This document shows positions 48,252 to 59,512 of a stretch of 64,000 nt of DNA, in pieces. The notes beneath the pieces were generated by a model. That model did not search any database and had not been told where the DNA came from. It worked only from the letters and a program-made list of their open reading frames with translations. The stretch is from Tistlia consotensis USBA 355. Its GTDB lineage: Bacteria > Pseudomonadota > Alphaproteobacteria > Kiloniellales > DSM-21159. The position numbers were made by a program, and so were the translations under genes. The stretch's first letter is position 1. The number at the start of each line of letters is the position of its first letter. The DNA lies in assembly GCF_900177295.1 (NCBI RefSeq), contig NZ_FWZX01000008.1:115935-179934 (forward strand), given 5' to 3'.

Positions 48252-49674
48252 GAGTCCGGGCCCCGGCCGACCGGCCGCCGCGCCGGGACCGGCCAAGGGC
48301 AGGCGGGCCCAGCGCGCCGGCGAGGAGCCGTCGCGGCAGGTGCCCGAGCGCGCGCTCGAGACGCGCCGCGCGGCGGAGCGTGCCCTGGTCGTGCATCCGG
48401 ACCGCGCCGACCGGCGTGCGCCGCTGCGTGACGCCGCGGCGCGCCTGGACGAGGCGGTCGGCCTGACCGAGGCGATCGCGCTCGACATCGTCGGCGCCGA
48501 GGTCGTGCCGGTCAATCAGCCGAAGCCCTCGACGCTGCTCGGCAGCGGCCAGGTCGAGCGGCTGCACGCCCTGGTCGAGGAGCGCGAGGTCGAGGTCGTG
48601 ATCGTCGACGCCCAGCTGACCCCGGTGCAGCAGCGCAACCTGGAGAAGGCGCTCGACTGCAAGGTCATCGACCGCACCGGCCTGATCCTGGAGATCTTCG
48701 GCGAGCGGGCCCGCACCAAGGAAGGCCAGCTGCAGGTCGAGCTGGCGGCGCTGAGCTACCAGCGCTCGCGGCTGGTCCGCTCCTGGACCCATCTGGAGCG
48801 GCAGCGCGGCGGCGCCGGCTTCATGGGCGGCCCGGGCGAGCGGCAGATCGAGCTGGACCGCCGCCTGATCGACGAGCGCATCGTGCGCCTGAAGAAGGAG
48901 CTGGAGCAGGTTCGCCGGACCCGCGGCCTGCATCGCGGCGCGCGCCAGCGCGTGCCCTATCCGGTGGTCGCGCTGGTCGGCTACACCAACGCCGGCAAGT
49001 CGACGCTGTTCAACCGCCTGACCCGGGCCGAGGTGCGCGCCGAGGACCTGCTGTTCGCGACGCTCGATCCGACCATGCGGCGCCTGACCCTGCCGTCCGG
49101 CCAGATGGTCATCCTGTCCGACACCGTCGGCTTCGTCAGCGACCTGCCGACCCAGCTGGTCGCCGCCTTCCGCGCCACCCTGGAAGAGGTCCAGGAGGCC
49201 GACTTGGTGCTGCACGTGCGCGACATCGCCCATCCCGACAGCGAGGCGCAGAAGGCCGACGTCGAGGCGGTGCTGCAGGATCTCGGCATTCCGGCCGAGG
49301 CCGAGGACGAGACGGCGCCTCTGCAGGTGCTCAACAAGATCGATCTGCTGGAGGCCGAGGCCCGCGCGGTGCTGCTCGCCCAGACCGAGCGGCAGCCGGG
49401 CAGCGTCGCCGTCTCGGCGGCGAGCGGCGAGGGCGTCGAGCGGCTGCTGCGGGCCGTCGAGCAGCGCCTGGCGCGCCACGAGCGGGTCGTCGACCTCGCC
49501 GTCGACCTGGCCGACGGCGCGGAGCTCGCCTGGCTCTACCGCCACGGCCGCGTCGTCGCGCGCCGGGACGAGGGGCGACAGGCGCACCTGCGCGTCTCCT
49601 TCGACCCGGCGAACCTCGCGCGCTACCGCCAGCGCCGCGCCGGGCACCCCGGATCGGCCGAAAAATCGGCGTGA
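48238..49674 (+). CDS. hflX: GTPase HflX
   Basis: Ribosome-associated GTPase that splits or rescues 50S/70S particles. The N-terminal domain ([15 protein letters not shown], then [20 protein letters not shown]), the linker [15 protein letters not shown] and the G domain [33 protein letters not shown] are all present. The start is uncertain: CTG at 48238 overlaps the end of hfq behind a perfect AAGGAGG at 6-base spacing and yields [10 protein letters not shown]; the alternative is GTG at 48340 (444 residues). With the CTG start the protein is 478 residues. Confidence 0.93.
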   Translation: MAKPESPGPGRPAAAPGPAKGRRAQRAGEEPSRQVPERALETRRAAERALVVHPDRADRRAPLRDAAARLDEAVGLTEAIALDIVGAEVVPVNQPKPSTLLGSGQVERLHALVEEREVEVVIVDAQLTPVQQRNLEKALDCKVIDRTGLILEIFGERARTKEGQLQVELAALSYQRSRLVRSWTHLERQRGGAGFMGGPGERQIELDRRLIDERIVRLKKELEQVRRTRGLHRGARQRVPYPVVALVGYTNAGKSTLFNRLTRAEVRAEDLLFATLDPTMRRLTLPSGQMVILSDTVGFVSDLPTQLVAAFRATLEEVQEADLVLHVRDIAHPDSEAQKADVEAVLQDLGIPAEAEDETAPLQVLNKIDLLEAEARAVLLAQTERQPGSVAVSAASGEGVERLLRAVEQRLARHERVVDLAVDLADGAELAWLYRHGRVVARRDEGRQAHLRVSFDPANLARYRQRRAGHPGSAEKSA

Positions 49675-49700
49675 CGGGCGGAATTCCTGCGTTCCGCCGG

Positions 49701-49729
49701 TTGACAGCCCGATAGGCCGTGCTTATTCA
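49701..49729 (+). promoter_or_regulatory. groESL promoter (sigma-70 type)
   Basis: TTGACA at 49701-49706, 17-base spacer, TATTCA at 49724-49729. It is followed at once by the CIRCE element, the classic HrcA-controlled layout. Confidence 0.8.
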
Positions 49730-49734
49730 CAGGC

Positions 49735-49761
49735 TTAGCACTCGCGCGTCGCAAGTGCTAA
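49735..49761 (+). promoter_or_regulatory. CIRCE operator (HrcA binding site)
   Basis: Arms TTAGCACTC (49735-49743) and AAGTGCTAA (49753-49761) separated by 9 bases. Eight of nine positions pair; the last base of the right arm departs from the canonical GAGTGCTAA. It lies directly downstream of the -10 box, so HrcA binding would block groESL transcription until heat shock. Confidence 0.9.
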
Positions 49762-49819
49762 CGGCGGCCTCCGGGCGGGGCGCGCCGGTTATTTCCGGGC
49801 AGGGCCAGGGGAGATCACC

Positions 49820-50407
49820 ATGAAGTTCCGTCCGTTGCACGACCGTCTGGTCGTCGAGCCGGTCGCCACCGACGAGCGCACCGTCGGCGGCATCATCATT
49901 CCCGACAGCGCGCGGGAGAAGCCGCAGCAGGGCAAGGTCGTCGCGGCCGGCCCCGGCTCGCGCGGCGCGGACGGCCGCCTGACGCCGATCGACGTCAAGC
50001 CGGGCGACATCGTGCTCTACGGCAAGTGGTCGGGCACCGAGGTCAAGGTCGACGGCAAGGACCTGCTGGTCATGCGCGAGTCCGACATCATGGGCATCGT
50101 CGAGCCTGCCGGCGCCAAGCCCGCGGCCGCGCCGACTGCGAAGAAGGCGGCGCCGGCCAGGAAGCCGGCTGCCAAGGCTGCCGCCGCGCCGAAGAAGGCG
50201 CCGGTCGCCAAGGCGGCGGCCAAGCCCGCCGCTGCGGCGAAGAAGGCCGCTGCGGTGGCCAAGAAGGCGGCGCCGGCCGTGAAGAAGGCGGCTCCGGCCA
50301 AGAAGCCGGCTGCGAAGGCTGCCGCCAAGCCCGCGGCCAAGGCCGTGGCCAAGAAGGCGGCGCCGAAGAAGGCCGCCGCCCCCAAGGCCGCCAGCCGGAA
50401 GAAGTAA
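49820..50407 (+). CDS. groES: Co-chaperonin GroES with a long Lys/Ala/Pro-rich C-terminal tail
   Basis: Residues 1-95 are a normal GroES ([20 protein letters not shown] at the start, mobile-loop region with [15 protein letters not shown], and [16 protein letters not shown] at the end of the domain). A 100-residue tail follows without a frameshift: it is almost only Ala, Lys, Pro and Val, with about 27 lysines, 2 arginines and no Asp or Glu after Glu95. It resembles histone H1-like and AlgP-type tails. Typical GroES has about 95-105 residues in total. Promoter and CIRCE lie upstream, groEL 33 bp downstream. Confidence 0.95.
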   Translation: MKFRPLHDRLVVEPVATDERTVGGIIIPDSAREKPQQGKVVAAGPGSRGADGRLTPIDVKPGDIVLYGKWSGTEVKVDGKDLLVMRESDIMGIVEPAGAKPAAAPTAKKAAPARKPAAKAAAAPKKAPVAKAAAKPAAAAKKAAAVAKKAAPAVKKAAPAKKPAAKAAAKPAAKAVAKKAAPKKAAAPKAASRKK

Positions 50408-52093
<1,686 letters not shown>

Positions 52094-52117
52094 TCCAGCG
52101 CTCGCTATCTGACAGCA

Positions 52118-52158
52118 AGGGCCGCCGGAGCCACCGCCCCGGCGGCCCTTCGCTTTTC
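52118..52158 (+). terminator. Rho-independent terminator after groEL
   Basis: A GC-rich stem (AGGGCCGCCGG with CCGGCGGCCCT, 52118-52149) followed by TCGCTTTTC, 25 bases after the groEL stop. Confidence 0.85.
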
Positions 52159-52191
52159 TCTATTCCCGTTTCAGCCAGGAGCCCCCGTCTC

Positions 52192-53016
52192 TTGCCCGTC
52201 GCCGATCCCTATGCCGTCGCCAGCCTGATCGCCGAAGCCGGGGCCGAGGAGGCGCTGCCGCGCTTCCGCCAGCTCGCCGAGCACGAGGTGACGCGCAAGG
52301 CCTCGGGCGAGCTGGTCACGGTCGCCGACCATGCGGTCGAGGCCCTGCTGACCCGGCGCCTCGCCGAGCTGCTGCCGGGCTCGCTGGTGGTCGGCGAGGA
52401 GGCGGTCGAGGCCGACCCGACGGTGCTGACGCGCTTCGACCGCGACGCCTTCGTCTGGATCATCGACCCGATCGACGGCACCGGCAACTTCGCCGGCGGC
52501 AACCCGGCCTTCGCCGTCATGGTCGGCCTGGTCCGCGGCCGCGAGCTGCTGGCCGGCTGGATCCACGACCCGATCGTCGGCATCACCGCGATCGCCGAGA
52601 CCGGCTCGGGTGCCGAGCTGCGCGGCCCGGACGGCGCCAGCGAGCGGCTGCGGGTGCTGCCGCCGGCACCGCTCGCCGAGATGACCGGCGCGCTCAACGC
52701 CGGCACCTTCGGCTCCAAGGAGCTGGCCGCGACCCTGCAGCGCAACCGCCACAAGCTGAAGACGCTCAGGGGCCTGCACTGCGCCGGCCAGGACTACCTG
52801 CGCCTGGTCCGCGGCGAGATGCACTTCCTGCTGTTCAGCAAGACCAAGCCCTGGGATCACGTGCCGGGGCTGGTCATCCACCGCGAGGCCGGCGGCTTCG
52901 GCCAGCTGCTCGAGGGCCGGGCCTACCTGCCGACCGACATCGCCCGATACGGCATCCTGATGGCCCCGGACCAGGCGAGCTGGCAGGCGATCCGCTCGGT
53001 CCTGCTGGCGGAATAG
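52192..53016 (+). CDS. Inositol monophosphatase family protein
   Basis: Mg-dependent phosphomonoesterase fold, 274 residues, start TTG at 52192. The metal site is visible: EEAVEADPTV near residue 68, DPIDGTGNFAGGNPAF near 92 and PWDHVPGLVIHREAGG near 220. The substrate may be an inositol, histidinol or 3'-phosphoadenosine phosphate; the subgroup cannot be set from sequence. Its stop is 7 bases from the stop of the convergent dehydrogenase. Confidence 0.85.
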   Translation: MPVADPYAVASLIAEAGAEEALPRFRQLAEHEVTRKASGELVTVADHAVEALLTRRLAELLPGSLVVGEEAVEADPTVLTRFDRDAFVWIIDPIDGTGNFAGGNPAFAVMVGLVRGRELLAGWIHDPIVGITAIAETGSGAELRGPDGASERLRVLPPAPLAEMTGALNAGTFGSKELAATLQRNRHKLKTLRGLHCAGQDYLRLVRGEMHFLLFSKTKPWDHVPGLVIHREAGGFGQLLEGRAYLPTDIARYGILMAPDQASWQAIRSVLLAE

Positions 53017-53023
53017 CGGCCGC

Positions 53024-53959
53024 TCAGTAGCCCGCCGCCCGGTCGACCTCGTGGAGCAGCGGGCGGCCGTCGAGCAGGCGCCGGTAGTTCTCCGCGATGT
53101 CCTCGAAGCCGCCGTCGAGATGCCAGCCGGAGACGTGCGGCGTCACCGCGACCTTCAGGTGCGCCCAGAAGGGATGACGCTCGGGCAGCGGCTCCTGCCG
53201 GAAGACGTCGAGCACGGCGCCGCCAAGCGCGCCCGAGTCCAGGGCCGCGACCAGGTCGGCCTCGACGATCAGGTCGCCGCGCCCGACGTTGATCAGCACC
53301 GCCCCCGGCTTCAGGCGGGCGAGCAGGGCGGCGTCGAAGAGGTCGCGGGTCTCCGGCGTCGAAGGCAGTACCGAGACGAGGTAGTCGCACTCGGCCAGCA
53401 GGCCGGGCAGGGCGGCGGCCCCGCTCCGGCAGTCGACGCCCTGGAGCGCCCTGGGCGTGCGGCTCCAGCCGAGCGTGCGGAAGCCCTGGGCCGCGAGGCC
53501 GCGTGCCGTGCGGCCGCCGATGTGGCCGAGGCCGAGCACGCCGACTGTCGTCTCGCCGGCGCGCCGCGGGGCCAGCGGGGTCCAGCGGCCGGCGGCCTGG
53601 TCGGCGGCGTGGCGGTCGAGGTTGCGCTGGCGCAGCAGGATCTGGGCCAGGCAGTACTCGGCGATCTCCTCGGCCGCGACCTCGGGTCTCAGGCGCGCGA
53701 CCCGGACCCCGGCCGGCAGCTCGGACTGCTTCAGGATGCCGTCGACGCCGGCGCCCAGCTTCTGGACCAGCTTCAGGTTGGGCAGGGCGGGGGCGACGCC
53801 GGGATGGAGCCTGCTGGCGACCAGCATGACGACATCCGGCAAGGGGCCGGCCGGTGGCCCGACGCGGATCGTCACCCCCGGCAGCAGCGGCGCCAGCAGG
53901 TCGCGCAGCGCCGCGTCCTCCATCCAGTCGGGCAGGCGGATATCGATCAGGAGGGACAG
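53024..53959 (-). CDS. D-2-hydroxyacid dehydrogenase (NAD-binding)
   Basis: Glyoxylate/hydroxypyruvate-type reductase, 311 residues with the start used here. Motifs: VGVLGLGHIGGRTARGLA near residue 139, LINVGRGDLI (catalytic Arg) near 231 and TPHVSGWHLDGG (catalytic His) near 281. The CTG at 53959 gives an N-terminus MSLLIDIRLPDWMEDAAL and is preceded by GAGGAG at 9 bases, whereas the first ATG (53923) has no ribosome-binding site. It is 13 bp downstream of the N-carbamoylase gene, probably cotranscribed. Confidence 0.85.
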   Translation of the reverse strand: MSLLIDIRLPDWMEDAALRDLLAPLLPGVTIRVGPPAGPLPDVVMLVASRLHPGVAPALPNLKLVQKLGAGVDGILKQSELPAGVRVARLRPEVAAEEIAEYCLAQILLRQRNLDRHAADQAAGRWTPLAPRRAGETTVGVLGLGHIGGRTARGLAAQGFRTLGWSRTPRALQGVDCRSGAAALPGLLAECDYLVSVLPSTPETRDLFDAALLARLKPGAVLINVGRGDLIVEADLVAALDSGALGGAVLDVFRQEPLPERHPFWAHLKVAVTPHVSGWHLDGGFEDIAENYRRLLDGRPLLHEVDRAAGY

Positions 53960-53974
53960 CGGCGGGGACTCCTC
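53957..53974 (-). promoter_or_regulatory. Ribosome-binding site with CTG start codon (2-hydroxyacid dehydrogenase)
   Basis: Minus-strand GAGGAG at 53974-53969, overlapping the stop of the upstream gene, then a 9-base spacer and CTG at 53959-53957. Confidence 0.5.
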
Positions 53975-54896
53975 AGCGGTGCGGCTCGGTCAGCAGGCCG
54001 TAGCACTCCGGCCGCCGGTAGGTCGCGAAGTCGAAGAAGCGCTTGTACTCGGCCGTCGCGTCGAGATCGACCCGGTAGGGCAGCAGCTCGTCGCCGAGCC
54101 CGCTGCTCAGCGCGACGACCTCGCCCGAGGGGGCGATGACGCAGGAGTGGCCCATCATGTCGCAGCCGCCCTCCGGCCCCGCCTTGGCGGCGGCGACGAC
54201 CCAGGTCCCGTTCTGGTAGGCGGCCGACTGCATCGGCAGCAGGTGGTGCATCTTGCGCAGGGCGTTCTGTGCCGGGTTGTCGGGCAGCTGCGCCGGCGAG
54301 TTGTAGCCGAGCGCGACCAGCTCGGCGCCCTGGAGGCCGAGCATCCGCCAGGACTCCGGCCAGCGCCGGTCGTTGCAGAGCAGCAGGCCCAGGCGCCCGC
54401 CGAAGGCCTCGAAGACCGGGAAGCCGAGGTCGCCGGGCAGGAAGTACCAGGGCTCCAGGTGCTGCAGCTTCAGGGCCGGGTCGTAGGTCGCGTTGCCGGG
54501 CAGGTGGACCTTGCGGTACTTGCCGACGATCGTCCCGGCCTGGTCGACCAGGACCGCCGTGTTGAAGCCCAGGTGGTCGGCGCCCTCGCGGCCGGGCACC
54601 CGCTCGCAGTAGCCGAGGTAGAAGCCGACGCCCCAGTCGCGGGCCGCGTCGAACAGCGGCTGGGTCTCGGGGCCCGGCAGGCTGTCCTCGAAGTAGCCGG
54701 CGACCTCGGCCGGATCGTCGATCAGCCAGCGCGGGAAGAAGGTGGTCAGCGCCATCTCGGGGAACACGACGAAGCGGCAGTTCGAGGCCTTGGCCTCGCG
54801 CATCAGCGCGAGCAGCCGGGCGACCACGGCGGCACGGCCGGCTCCCCGCTCGATCGGGCCGAGCTGGGCGGCGGCGGCAACGAAGCTACGGGACAT
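53973..54896 (-). CDS. N-carbamoyl-D-amino-acid amidohydrolase-like nitrilase-fold enzyme
   Basis: Carbon-nitrogen hydrolase of 307 residues. The catalytic triad can be placed at Glu47 (VVFPEMALTTFFP), Lys129 (GKYRKVHLPG) and Cys174 (LLLCNDRRWPESW). The CNDRRWPE motif is the hallmark of N-carbamoyl-D-amino acid hydrolases, which remove the carbamoyl group in hydantoin/carbamoyl amino acid use. The ATG is divergent from the aminotransferase gene across 105 bp. Confidence 0.88.
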   Translation of the reverse strand: MSRSFVAAAAQLGPIERGAGRAAVVARLLALMREAKASNCRFVVFPEMALTTFFPRWLIDDPAEVAGYFEDSLPGPETQPLFDAARDWGVGFYLGYCERVPGREGADHLGFNTAVLVDQAGTIVGKYRKVHLPGNATYDPALKLQHLEPWYFLPGDLGFPVFEAFGGRLGLLLCNDRRWPESWRMLGLQGAELVALGYNSPAQLPDNPAQNALRKMHHLLPMQSAAYQNGTWVVAAAKAGPEGGCDMMGHSCVIAPSGEVVALSSGLGDELLPYRVDLDATAEYKRFFDFATYRRPECYGLLTEPHR

Positions 54897-55001
54897 GCGC
54901 AGGGCTCCCGGCAGGTTTCAGCGGCTTCCGGCGACGGCCGCGAGGGTCCTAGAGTCGGGCAGAGACTGCGGCGCGACTCCCCGGCATGTAAAGGTGGCTC
55001 G

Positions 55002-56381
<1,380 letters not shown>

Positions 56382-56464
56382 GGGCGGGCGTCCCTCTCCG
56401 CCGCCGAAAGACTCTCAGGAGACGTCGACAACCACCTGAATAACCAATCTTTTCGCCAGCTCTT

Positions 56465-57790
56465 CTAGTTCAGCATCAACTGCGGCAGCCAGGTCACCAG
56501 GCTCGGGCTGAGCAGGACGATGACCAGGCCGAGCAGCTGCAGCAGGAAGAAGGGCAGGATGCCGCGGTAGACCGCGCCCATGCCGAGCTCGGGCGGCAGC
56601 GTGCCCTTCATGTAGAAGAGCGTGTAGCCGAAGGGCGGCGAGATGTAGCCCATCTGGATGGTCACGGCGTAGAGCACGCCGAACCAGATCTCGTCGAAGC
56701 CGAGGAACTTCACGATCGGGATGAAGACCGGCACGGTCAGCAGGATGATGCCGATCTCGTCGAGCACCATGCCGAGGAAGACCAGCACCGCCAGCATGAC
56801 GCCGAGCACCAGGTAGCGGCCGGCATCCATCGTGCGGATGAAGTCGAGCAGGGCGTCGGCGCCGCCGAGGCCGGTGAAGATCGCGACGTAGGCCTTCGCG
56901 CCCAGGGTGATCCAGAGGATCATCGCCGTCGCCTTGGCGGTCTCGGTCGCCGACTGGCTCAGGGTCTCGAAGGTCAGCTTGCGCTGCAGGGCAGCGGCGA
57001 TCAGCGCGCCGAGCACGCCGACGGCGGCGGCCTCGGTCGGCGTCGCCAGGCCGAAGAAGATCGAGCCGAGGATCATCAGGATCAGCAGGCCGGGCAGGAC
57101 CAGCGACTTGAGCGCCGCGAAGCGCTCGCGCCAGGTCGCGCTGCGGTGCTCGGGCGCCAGTGGCGCCATGTCCGGCCGGATCCAGGCCAGGCCGAGGATG
57201 TAGACGACGTAGAGCGTCGCCAGGATGACCCCGGGCACGATGCCGGCGATCAGCATGCGGCCGATCGAGACCTGGGCGGTCACCGCATAGACGATGGTCA
57301 GCACCGAGGGCGGGATCAGGATGCCGAGCGTGCCGGCGGCGCAGATCGTGCCGGTCGCGAGCTCGGCCCGGTAGCCGCGGCGCAGCATCTCGGGCAGGGC
57401 CAGCAGGCCCATGGCGGTGACCGCGGCGCCGACCACGCCGGTCATCGCCGCCATGATCACGCAGATCACCACGGTGCCGACGGCGAGGCCGCCGCGCAGC
57501 CGGCCGAACCACAGCTCCATCGCCGTGTAGAGCTGGTTGATCACGCCGGAGCGGGACAGCAGGCCCGCCATCAGGATGTAGAGCGGGATCGCCAGCAGCG
57601 CCTCCGACCGCATGGTGTCGAAGATCTGCAGCACCAGCACGACGACCGCGCCGGAATTCCAGAGCGTGACGGTGATCAGCAGCGACAGGCCGCCGAGCAC
57701 GAAGGCGATCGGCAGGCCGGTCATCATGAAGACCGCCAGCCCGCCGAACATGATGGCGAGGATGGCGCCGGAGCCGAGCGTCCCGCTCAT
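56465..57790 (-). CDS. dctM: TRAP transporter large permease (DctM)
   Basis: Large membrane subunit of a sodium-driven TRAP importer, 441 residues with about 12 membrane segments. It starts MSGTLGSGAILAIMFGG at 57790, overlapping the end of dctQ by 4 bp. Family segment LIPPSVLTIVYAVTAQVSIGRM lies near residue 163. The large upstream frame is not coding. Confidence 0.93.
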   Translation of the reverse strand: MSGTLGSGAILAIMFGGLAVFMMTGLPIAFVLGGLSLLITVTLWNSGAVVVLVLQIFDTMRSEALLAIPLYILMAGLLSRSGVINQLYTAMELWFGRLRGGLAVGTVVICVIMAAMTGVVGAAVTAMGLLALPEMLRRGYRAELATGTICAAGTLGILIPPSVLTIVYAVTAQVSIGRMLIAGIVPGVILATLYVVYILGLAWIRPDMAPLAPEHRSATWRERFAALKSLVLPGLLILMILGSIFFGLATPTEAAAVGVLGALIAAALQRKLTFETLSQSATETAKATAMILWITLGAKAYVAIFTGLGGADALLDFIRTMDAGRYLVLGVMLAVLVFLGMVLDEIGIILLTVPVFIPIVKFLGFDEIWFGVLYAVTIQMGYISPPFGYTLFYMKGTLPPELGMGAVYRGILPFFLLQLLGLVIVLLSPSLVTWLPQLMLN

Positions 57791-58329
57791 CGCTTCACCT
57801 CGCCGGAGGGGGTGGTCCCGGACGGGGTGGTCACGGTCTCTTCCGGCGCCGGCCCCTCGATCAGCGTGCGGACGAACTCGGCGACGGTCTGCAGCAGCAG
57901 CAGCAGCAGGGCCAGCGGCACCGTCGCCTTGGTCCACCAGATCTGCGGGTTCCAGGCCGAGAAGGAGGTCTCGCCGTACTGCCAGGACTCGAGCGCGAGC
58001 GGGCCGGCGTACCAGAGCAGGATCAGGCAGAAGGCGGCGATCACCGGGAAGTTGAGCAGCTCGACCAGGCGCTCGGCGCGGGCCGGCAGCAGGCGCCGCA
58101 CCACGTCCATGGCGACATGGCCCTTGAGGTGCAGCACGTAGGGACCGGCCAGCAGGAACATCGGCCCGAACAGCAGCAGCGCCATCTCCGAGGCCCAGAC
58201 CGTCGGGCTGTCGAAGAGATAGCGGCAGACGACGTCGATCAGCAGGAGCGGGGCCATGGCGTAGAGCAGGCCCGCGCTCAGCAGGAAGAACAGCCGGTTG
58301 AGGCCGGTGATCGCACGGACGAAGAGCAT
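57787..58329 (-). CDS. dctQ: TRAP transporter small permease (DctQ)
   Basis: Small membrane subunit, 180 residues with four membrane helices and the conserved pattern LLIDVVCRYLFDSPTVWASEM near residue 25 (Asp/Arg pair of DctQ). Soluble Glu/Pro/Thr-rich C-terminal tail. Follows dctP by 85 bp. Confidence 0.9.
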   Translation of the reverse strand: MLFVRAITGLNRLFFLLSAGLLYAMAPLLLIDVVCRYLFDSPTVWASEMALLLFGPMFLLAGPYVLHLKGHVAMDVVRRLLPARAERLVELLNFPVIAAFCLILLWYAGPLALESWQYGETSFSAWNPQIWWTKATVPLALLLLLLQTVAEFVRTLIEGPAPEETVTTPSGTTPSGEVKR

Positions 58330-58414
58330 GGGGACGGCAGCTTCCCGGAACGGCGCCGGGCCGGGGTGGCCTGCGGCGAGAGCTCAGGCCACCCCTATAG
58401 TCCGGCGGCTCGGC

Positions 58415-59464
58415 TCAGGCGAGAATTCCGAGCTGCTTCATGAAGGTCATCTGGCTGTCGAGGATGCGCTTGGCCAGGTCGTTGCCCTTGGTCGCCGCCT
58501 GCCAGGCCTCGACCGCCTTCGGGCGGCTGGCCAGGATGTCGGCCTCCGACAGGCTCATGAAGGTGACGCCCTGGGCCTTGTACTTGTCGATGACCTCGAC
58601 GTTCTGCACCAGGATGTGCTGGCGCAGCGCCCCCGAGACCTCGCGCGCCGCAACCTCGAGGGCGGCCTTGAAGTCCTCGGGCAGGGCGTCCCAGGCACGC
58701 TGGCTGGCGACGTAGCTGGTCGCCGTGGTCGGCTGGTGCACGCCCGGCAGGATGATGTACTTGGCGACCTCGCCGATGCCGGCCTCGTAGTTCGCCGTCA
58801 GGTCGCCGCGGTCGGCGATGTCGATGACGCCCTTGTCGAGCGCCGTGTAGACCTCGCTGGTCGGCAGCGGCGAGACGGCGATGCCGAACTTGGCCATGAC
58901 CGAGGAGGCCAGGCCGACGAAGCGGCCCTTCTTGCCCTCGAAGTCGGCGATCGTCTTGATCGGCACCTTGGAGTGGATCGGCTCCTGGCCGTAGACGGTC
59001 GGCGCGATGTAGTGCAGCCCGGCCGGCTTGTAGGCCTCGCGCGCCATCTCCAGGCCGCCGCGCTCGTAGAACCAGGCCTCGTACTGGTCGGCCTCGGGGA
59101 AGCCGAAGGGGATCGTGCTGGTGAAGGCGAAGGCCGGGATCTTGCCGGCCTCGTAGCCGTCGAAGGTCTTCATCAGCTGGAAGGCGCCGCCGCGCACGGC
59201 GTCGAAGGCCTGGGCCGCGGGCACGATCTGGCCGGCGGCGAAGAGCTCGATCTTGAAGCGCCCGCCGGTCAGCTCGGCGACGCGGGCGACGAACTTCTCC
59301 TCGAACTTCTGCGGCGTGGTGCCCGGGTCCCAGAGCGCCTGCATGCGCCAGGAGACGCCGTCGGCGGCCTTGGCCGGACGGGCCCGGCCGGCGACGCCGA
59401 TCGCGCCGGCGGCGACCGCGGCGGTGCCGGCGGCCTTCAGGAAATGGCGACGGTTCTTGGTCAT
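58415..59464 (-). CDS. dctP: TRAP transporter substrate-binding protein (DctP)
   Basis: Periplasmic receptor of 349 residues with a twin-arginine type signal (MTKNRRHFLKAAGTAAVAAG, cleavage near ARPAKA). The fold has the usual DctP parts: WDPGTTPQKFEEKFV near residue 44, GVIDIADRGDLTANYEAGIG near 212 and a conserved Arg in FEGKKGRFVG, the position that binds a carboxylate. The neighbouring HMG-CoA reductase suggests mevalonate as ligand. Confidence 0.92.
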   Translation of the reverse strand: MTKNRRHFLKAAGTAAVAAGAIGVAGRARPAKAADGVSWRMQALWDPGTTPQKFEEKFVARVAELTGGRFKIELFAAGQIVPAAQAFDAVRGGAFQLMKTFDGYEAGKIPAFAFTSTIPFGFPEADQYEAWFYERGGLEMAREAYKPAGLHYIAPTVYGQEPIHSKVPIKTIADFEGKKGRFVGLASSVMAKFGIAVSPLPTSEVYTALDKGVIDIADRGDLTANYEAGIGEVAKYIILPGVHQPTTATSYVASQRAWDALPEDFKAALEVAAREVSGALRQHILVQNVEVIDKYKAQGVTFMSLSEADILASRPKAVEAWQAATKGNDLAKRILDSQMTFMKQLGILA

Positions 59465-59512
59465 CTCTCTTCCTCCCAGTTGTCTGTTGCTTGCTCTTTG
59501 TCGCTCCGGCGG

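Noticed and set aside
50070..50407. Frameshift explanation for the GroES tail
   Set aside because: The tail is in the same frame as the GroES domain, its Lys/Ala/Pro pattern is uniform and it ends at a TAA 33 bp before groEL; the alternative frames give less regular sequence.
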